Below, piece after piece: positions 59,590 through 64,000 of a DNA stretch of 64,000 nt (position 1 is the first letter of the stretch; the number at the start of each line of letters is the position of its first letter). The DNA lies in the NCBI RefSeq assembly GCF_003917135.1, contig NZ_RPDI01000010.1, forward strand, positions 35,305-99,304. The letters run 5' to 3'. This DNA comes from Leucobacter chromiireducens. Its GTDB lineage: Bacteria > Actinomycetota > Actinomycetes > Actinomycetales > Microbacteriaceae. The notes beneath the pieces were generated by a model. It was not told the DNA's origin. It did no database searches and worked only from the letters and a program-made list of their open reading frames with translations. The translations under genes were made by a program, and so were the position numbers.

Positions 59590-60917
59590 GCTGCCTGCTC
59601 CGTTCGCTCGGTCTGGGTGTTCGTGTGCTCGGCGTTCGTGCGCTCGGCGTCGCCGCGCCGCAGCGGGGCGGGGGCGAGCCCCAGCCGCTCGCGCAGCTGG
59701 CGCGGCGAGCGATCGGCGGCGGCGATCCCGCGTGCGCGCAGGAGCGGCAGCAGGGTCTCGGTGATTTCGCGCAGGTCGCCTGGCAGGGTGAGCGGGCGGA
59801 GGCGCACCCCGTCGACGCCGGCGTCGCGCCACCGCTCGATCGCGTCGGCGATGTGCGCGACGCCGCCCGCCACGACGCGCGCGTCGCTCGCGAACGGCTC
59901 GCCCGCTGCGTCGTCGAGCCGTGCGAGGCGGGCCGCGGCCGGCTCTGCCGCCGTGTCGAAGATGACGGCGAGGTCGGCGATGATGCGCAGCGGCTCGCGG
60001 CCGCCCGACTCCGCGCGGCCCACACGCCGCTCGGCGGCGCGCACCTGCGCGATCACCTCGGCGACGGTGAGGCCGCGGGAGGCGCCCGCGCGCACGGAGT
60101 CGCTCTCGGGGGTGACGAACACGGCGTCGGCCGCCCGCGCGGCGAGCTCGTGCACGCGCGGCGAGTGCGAGAGCACGGTGATGGGCAGCTGCCCCTGCGG
60201 CGAGCGCGGCACGATCGACGGGCCGGCGACGGTGAAGCGCTCCCCCGCGAAGTTGATGTGGTGCACGCGGTCGCGGTCGAGGAAGCGGCCGGTCGCGGCG
60301 TCGCGGATGATGGCGTCGGCGTCCCAGCTGCCCCAGAGCCCGCGCGCCACCTCTGCGACATCCGCGGCCTCGTCGAGCAGCTCGTCGAGCGCTGCGTCGG
60401 GTCGACCGGCCACCACCTCGGCGAGGTCGATCGCAGGCGCGGCTCGGCGGCCGAACGCCGCGGCGGACGCCGCGTCGCCGGAGATCCGCAGCTGCCAGCC
60501 GCCGCGGCCCTCGGACACGTGGTCGAGGGTCTGGAGCGCGGTCGCCACGTGGAACGGCTCGGTGTGCGTCGTCGTGACGGTCGGGATCAGTCCGATGCCC
60601 GCGGTGCGCGGGGCGACCCAGCTCGCGGTGAGGAGCGCGTCCAGGCGGCCGGTGACGCGGTCGGCGCGCGGCGCGGCGGCTGCGCTCTCGCCTGCGCCGG
60701 AGCCCGGCGCCGCGTCGTGCTGCAAGCTGAGCGCGTCGTCGAGCGTCGCGTAGTCGAGCCCGGCCGCGTCGGCGGTGCGCAGCAGCTCGGTCCAGTAGGC
60801 GGCGGTGAAGAGCGCGTCGGGCTGCGCGTCGGGCTCACGCCAGGCGGCGGGGTGCCAGCCGGCCCCGTCGAGGGCCACCCCGACCGTGAATGAAGTGGGT
60901 GTTGTTATGGGAGACAT
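59586..60917 (-). CDS. LLM flavin monooxygenase 2
   Basis: 443 residues. A bacterial-luciferase-like chain with LQTLDHVSEGRGGWQLRISGD, GPSIVPRSPQGQLPITVLSHS and GVRLRPLTLPGDL. Only distantly related to LLM1. Its start lacks a ribosome site, and TAAGCT (60924-60929, minus strand) ends 6 bases before the ATG, indicating leaderless initiation. First gene of the operon. Confidence 0.87.
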   Translation of the reverse strand: MSPITTPTSFTVGVALDGAGWHPAAWREPDAQPDALFTAAYWTELLRTADAAGLDYATLDDALSLQHDAAPGSGAGESAAAAPRADRVTGRLDALLTASWVAPRTAGIGLIPTVTTTHTEPFHVATALQTLDHVSEGRGGWQLRISGDAASAAAFGRRAAPAIDLAEVVAGRPDAALDELLDEAADVAEVARGLWGSWDADAIIRDAATGRFLDRDRVHHINFAGERFTVAGPSIVPRSPQGQLPITVLSHSPRVHELAARAADAVFVTPESDSVRAGASRGLTVAEVIAQVRAAERRVGRAESGGREPLRIIADLAVIFDTAAEPAAARLARLDDAAGEPFASDARVVAGGVAHIADAIERWRDAGVDGVRLRPLTLPGDLREITETLLPLLRARGIAAADRSPRQLRERLGLAPAPLRRGDAERTNAEHTNTQTERTEQAA

Positions 60918-61168
60918 GCGGCGAGCTTATGGTTAACCGGCCCCACTCTGTCCACCAATGTGACGAAGAATGACCGTTACGCCGTGTTGCACGCCCCGTG
61001 TCCGCGCACGCACCCGGCGACCTACACTGGCCCCAGTTCCGCGGGATGAGATCGCGCGGCCACTCCGCGACACCACACCGTGGATCACACCCAACTGCCG
61101 TGACGCCCAGGCGCCACACACGGACGAGCGCCGTGCGCCGCAGCGCGCGCCGCTAGAAAGGGATTCTC
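60918..61168. promoter_or_regulatory. Divergent regulatory region of sulfur-salvage-like genes
   Basis: 251 bases without a gene between the LLM operon and the reductase genes. It holds TAAGCT near 60924-60929 (minus -10), a GGTTAACC palindrome at 60931-60938, and TACACT at 61023-61028 (plus -10 candidate). No riboswitch fold was recognised. Shared control by one regulator is inferred; no regulator gene is adjacent. Confidence 0.55.
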
Positions 61169-61687
61169 GTGTCCACCATCTCCGTCATCGTCGGAAACCC
61201 CAAACCGCACTCGCGCACCCGCCAGATCGCCGAGGAGCTCGCGCGCCGCGTCGCCGAGCGCACCGGCGCGGCGCTGCACCCCACCGTCGACCTCATCGAC
61301 CACGCCGACGAGCTCTTCGCCTGGCCGGCCCCAACGCTCGATCCGCTGCTCGAACAGCTGCGCGGCTCCACCATCGCGCTCATCGCAACACCGACCTACA
61401 AGGCGAGCTACACGGGGCTCCTGAAGGCGTTCCTCGACCGCTATCCGGCGCGCGGCCTCGCCGGCGTCACCGCGATCCCGATCTTCACGATCGCCTCCGA
61501 GGAGCACGCGCTCGCGGTCGAGTTCACGCTCCGGCCGCTGCTCGTCGAGCTCGGCGCGAGCGTGCCGACGCGCGGCCTCGCGTTCCCCACGCCGAAGTTC
61601 GACCGCAGGGCCGAGGTGCTCGACGAGTGGGCCGGCACCGAGCTCGAGCTGCTCGCCGCGGCGCACCGCAGCGAGGTGCGCGCGTGA
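61169..61687 (+). CDS. NADPH-dependent FMN reductase (SsuE-like)
   Basis: 172 residues from a GTG with ribosome site AAAGG. Flavodoxin-like reductase: ISVIVGNPKPHSRTRQIAEE at the N-terminus, IALIATPTYKASYTGLLKAF (FMN phosphate/aromatic loop) and LFAWPAPTLDP. Supplies FMNH2 to LLM monooxygenases. GTGA overlap with the flavin reductase gene. Confidence 0.9.
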   Translation: MSTISVIVGNPKPHSRTRQIAEELARRVAERTGAALHPTVDLIDHADELFAWPAPTLDPLLEQLRGSTIALIATPTYKASYTGLLKAFLDRYPARGLAGVTAIPIFTIASEEHALAVEFTLRPLLVELGASVPTRGLAFPTPKFDRRAEVLDEWAGTELELLAAAHRSEVRA

Positions 61688-62214
61688 GCGCCGCGGCCCC
61701 CACGGCCCCCACGGCCGCCGCGACACCCCAGCCGTTCGACGAGCGCACGTACCGCGACGTGATGGGCAGCTTCGCCTCGGGCGTCACCGTCATCACCACG
61801 CACGGCGCCGACGGCCCGGTCGGCTTCACCTGCCAGTCGTTCTACAGCGTCTCCATCGACCCGCCGCTCATCTCCTTCTCCATCGCGCGCAGCTCGCGCA
61901 GCCTGGCCGCGGTGCGCGCGCACCGCAGGGTCGTGGTGAACTTCCTGAGCGCCGAGCAGCAGCACCTCAGCGGGCAGTTCGCCCGCTCGGGCACGGACAA
62001 GTGGCAGGGCGTCACCTGGTCGCCCTCGCCGAGCAACGGCGCGCCCATTCTCGACGGCGGCACCGGCTGGGTGGCCGGCGAGATCGACCAGGAGATCGAG
62101 GCGGGCGACCACCTCATCTTCCTCGTGCGGGTGAGCGGCATCTCAACGGATCCGGATCGCGCCCCGCTCTTGTTCTACCGCGGCACGTACCGCGAGCTCG
62201 AGTACATGATCTGA
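61684..62214 (+). CDS. Flavin reductase family protein (HpaC/DszD-like)
   Basis: 176 residues from a GTG at 61684. MGSFASGVTVITTHGADGPVGFTCQSF and VVNFLSAEQQHLS are hallmarks of the flavin reductase-like split-barrel family. Second reductase of the pair; one may serve each LLM enzyme. Placed divergent from the monooxygenase operon. Confidence 0.9.
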   Translation: MSAAAPTAPTAAATPQPFDERTYRDVMGSFASGVTVITTHGADGPVGFTCQSFYSVSIDPPLISFSIARSSRSLAAVRAHRRVVVNFLSAEQQHLSGQFARSGTDKWQGVTWSPSPSNGAPILDGGTGWVAGEIDQEIEAGDHLIFLVRVSGISTDPDRAPLLFYRGTYRELEYMI

Positions 62215-62220
62215 GCGGCG

Positions 62221-63138
62221 CTACGCGACGATCCGCCGCAGCTCGGCCACGAAGCGCGCGATCGTCGCGTGCGCGTCGGCGCGCGCCCGATCGTGCTCCT
62301 CCGGCCGGTTCATGTAGCCGTGCACGGTGCCCGGCTGCACGAACTCGGCGACCGCAACGCCCGCGGCGCGCAGCTGCTCGGCGAACTGCTCGCCGGAGGC
62401 TCGGAGATCGTCGGCGTCGGCGTGCACGAGCACGGTGGGCGGCAGGAGCCCGAGCTGCTCGGACGGCAGCTCGCCCGCGACCCGCACGCCGGGCGCGAGC
62501 GGCTCGCCCGCCACGGACCCCAGGTAGAACGCGTACATCTCGGCGATGCGCTCGGCCCCGAAGCGGCGCGCGTCGGGCAGGCCGGCGGTGGCCGCGCTGA
62601 TCGCCGCGTCGGCGCGCTGGACGCGGTGCAGTGTCGGGTACTCGAGGATCAGCGCGTCGGCCGCCCGGCCGTCCCCCGCCGCGGCGCCCTCGGCGCGGTG
62701 CAGCGCCGCGAGCACGGCGAGGTGCGCGCCGGCGCTCGCGCCGCCCATGACGAGCGGCAGCGATCCCGCGCCGCGGTCCTGGGCGGCGACCCAGTCGAGC
62801 ACCGCGGCGACGTCGGCGCTCGGCGCTGGCGCGCGCACCGCCTCGCCCGCGAGCGCGTAGTCCACCGAGGTGACGCGCATGCCGGCCTCGGCGAAGCGCC
62901 GCGCCACCCAGTCGGCCTCCGGCCAGTCGAGCGTGCCGCGCACGAACGAGCCGCCGTGCGCCCACACGAGTGTCGCCCACGGGGCAGTCGGGGGCTCGTA
63001 CACGCGCACCGGAACCGCGGCCGATCCGACGCGATTCGGCACCCCGACCTCGCGGCCGCGCGCAGGCCCTGGCACGGTGAGGTCCGTGATGCGCACGCCG
63101 GGCTCGGGCGCTCGGCGCCGCCGCAGCCAGCCGATCAC
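62221..63138 (-). CDS. Alpha/beta hydrolase, hormone-sensitive-lipase type
   Basis: 305 residues: HGGSF (61-65) oxyanion motif, GASAG with nucleophile Ser135, HADADDLR with the Asp and VHGYMN with the His. These are typical esterases acting on short acyl esters. GTG start overlaps the TetR stop (GTGA), so it is controlled with the regulator. Natural substrate unknown. Confidence 0.9.
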   Translation of the reverse strand: MIGWLRRRRAPEPGVRITDLTVPGPARGREVGVPNRVGSAAVPVRVYEPPTAPWATLVWAHGGSFVRGTLDWPEADWVARRFAEAGMRVTSVDYALAGEAVRAPAPSADVAAVLDWVAAQDRGAGSLPLVMGGASAGAHLAVLAALHRAEGAAAGDGRAADALILEYPTLHRVQRADAAISAATAGLPDARRFGAERIAEMYAFYLGSVAGEPLAPGVRVAGELPSEQLGLLPPTVLVHADADDLRASGEQFAEQLRAAGVAVAEFVQPGTVHGYMNRPEEHDRARADAHATIARFVAELRRIVA

Positions 63139-63752
63139 TCCTGCGCCCCCGCTGCGGCCCGCGCCCGGATGCCGGCGATGATGAAGTCGAGGCCCCGGTC
63201 GAACACGAGCCGGTTGCGCTCGGCCCCCGACGGGTGTCGGCGCAGCAGCGGGCCGAGCACCGGGCCCGAGCGTTCGGGGTCGAGAATCGTGTCGGGCGAG
63301 AGCGCGTCGAGCGCCGCGCCGAACGTGAACGCGTCGATCACCTCGATCGTGGTGAGGATCTCCGCGTCCGGCAGCCCGGCATCGCCGAGCGCTGCGGCGA
63401 GCGCGCTGTAGAACCGCAGCACGTCGGGCTCGTCGATCACCACCGTGAGCATGAGTTCGAGCGCGCGCGGGTGGTCTGCGTACATGCGCCAGGTGAGCTC
63501 CACCTCGCTGCGAATGCGGCGCTCCCAGTCGACGTGCTCGGAGACCGGGCCGAAGTACTCGGCGGCGAGCACCTCGCGCAGCGCGCCGATCACCCCATCG
63601 CGGCCGTCAACGTGATGGTAGAGCGAGGAGACGCTCACGCCGAGCCGTTTCGCGAGCGGCACGAGCTGGAGCTCGTGCCCGGCGTCAACGTAGTCGAGCG
63701 CCGCTCGGCCGATGATCTCTCGACTGAGCCGCGCGGTGCGGGGTCTCGCCAC
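63135..63752 (-). CDS. TetR-family regulator with TetR_C-type domain
   Basis: 205 residues from the GTG at 63752 (AAGGGA upstream); a GTG at 63794 would add 14 poorly supported residues. HTH at about 20-60 (LAKRLGVSVSSLYHHVDGRDGV) and a C-terminal domain of the classical TetR_C group. Divergent from an MFS gene with a palindrome between, a tetR/tetA-like layout; coupled to an esterase gene. Confidence 0.88.
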   Translation of the reverse strand: MARPRTARLSREIIGRAALDYVDAGHELQLVPLAKRLGVSVSSLYHHVDGRDGVIGALREVLAAEYFGPVSEHVDWERRIRSEVELTWRMYADHPRALELMLTVVIDEPDVLRFYSALAAALGDAGLPDAEILTTIEVIDAFTFGAALDALSPDTILDPERSGPVLGPLLRRHPSGAERNRLVFDRGLDFIIAGIRARAAAGAQE

Positions 63753-63812
63753 GGGGGTCCCTTCGTTGGTGCTGCTTGACAGATCCTCGCACACCGGGCA
63801 CGATTGGCTCGC

Positions 63813-63833
63813 TAACCGAAACCGTTTCGATTA
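63813..63833. promoter_or_regulatory. Operator candidate between TetR and MFS genes
   Basis: TAACCGAAAC-C-GTTTCGATTA: 10-base arms with one mismatch and a single central base, in an otherwise unfeatured gap 63753-63879. Confidence 0.7.
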
Positions 63834-63879
63834 ACTTCGTCGAAGCGAACACCCGCCAATGCAGCCGGAGAAGAACCCA

Positions 63880-64000
63880 GTGACCCTCACACACACCGCC
63901 GCCGATCCGCGCCACCCGCTCACCGTCCGCAACGGGAGCGCGACCTTCATCATCGCCCTCGCCAGCCTGATGATGGCCAACCTCGCGCCGTTCGTCATGA
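63880..64000 (+). CDS. MFS transporter (partial, right edge)
   Basis: First 40 residues only: a short polar start, then SATFIIALASLMMANLAPFVM, the first MFS-like hydrophobic helix, running off the window. The GTG at 63880 has GGAGAAG at a good distance; an in-frame ATG at 63859 is an alternative. Divergent from the TetR-esterase pair. Family assignment rests on one helix and context. Confidence 0.6.
   Translation, partial: MTLTHTAADPRHPLTVRNGSATFIIALASLMMANLAPFVM

Noticed and set aside
60918..61168. Possible riboswitch in the divergent 251-base gap (FMN or SAM type)
   Set aside because: None of the conserved core sequences of FMN or SAM riboswitches could be recognised; only promoter-like elements are visible.
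1..64000. Prophage, integrase, transposase, tRNA or CRISPR array
   Set aside because: No phage or transposase protein motifs, no cloverleaf with CCA/T-loop signature and no regularly spaced repeats were found on either strand.

Overview
The window is about 64 kb of very GC-rich DNA with densely packed genes, many four-base ATGA/GTGA start/stop overlaps, frequent GTG starts and an actinobacterial gene stock. I infer a Microbacteriaceae-type actinobacterium, possibly Leucobacter; no rRNA or marker gene is present to prove it. No tRNA, rRNA, CRISPR array, prophage or insertion sequence was seen. The longest gene-free stretch is about 250 bases. The window cuts a multidrug-type ABC exporter at the left edge and an MFS transporter at the right edge.

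Region 1 (1-3160): ABC exporter, then a K+ channel translationally coupled to a ClC-type chloride channel. Region 2 (3304-14686): a hexuronate/2-keto-3-deoxygluconate island. The minus strand carries a 2-hydroxyacid dehydrogenase, a KduD-like SDR, KDPG aldolase and KDG kinase. The plus strand carries a cupin, a polyamine-type ABC transporter with its two permeases fused, a second dehydrogenase, KduI and a second cupin. An IclR regulator lies between the two arms, and near-identical 24-base sites precede both. Together the enzymes could take 4-deoxy-5-keto-uronate to pyruvate and glyceraldehyde-3-phosphate. Region 3 (14771-23788): general genes (TetR/DUF1304/oxidoreductase, thiamine-binding protein, MFS pump, cytidine deaminase) and an ABC-2 exporter beside a divergent NarL-type two-component pair. 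Two 60-base elements with inverted ends flank the exporter/two-component block.

Region 4 (23986-33067): L-rhamnose import and catabolism: LacI regulator, four-gene ABC importer, mutarotase, isomerase and rhamnulokinase. Region 5 (33107-46524): an accessory carbohydrate region with an eight-gene minus-strand operon (rhamnulokinase paralogue, class II aldolase, SDR, RbsABC-like importer, mannose-6-phosphate isomerase homologue, FGGY kinase). Next to it are a PfkB kinase and a divergent ketose-bisphosphate aldolase plus xylulokinase pair, and a DeoR regulator and SDR complete the region. Its sugar is unknown. Region 6 (46624-49582): a DeoR regulator divergent from a fused rhamnulose-1-phosphate aldolase/lactaldehyde dehydrogenase, completing the rhamnose pathway.

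Region 7 (49583-62214): a 32-bp-arm inverted repeat, GNAT and DUF1684 genes, then an eight-gene minus-strand operon: two FMN-dependent LLM monooxygenases, a GNAT, an amino-acid ABC importer with two paralogous binding proteins, and a 709-residue FAD protein. It is divergent from an FMN reductase/flavin reductase pair. This resembles the Bacillus yxe/ytm loci for S-(2-succino)cysteine-type sulfur salvage, with an unusual extra FAD protein. Region 8 (62221-64000): hydrolase and TetR regulator divergent from an MFS gene.

A recurring feature is a strong GC-rich hairpin directly after four of the five solute-binding-protein genes, which probably uncouples their expression from the next gene of the operon.
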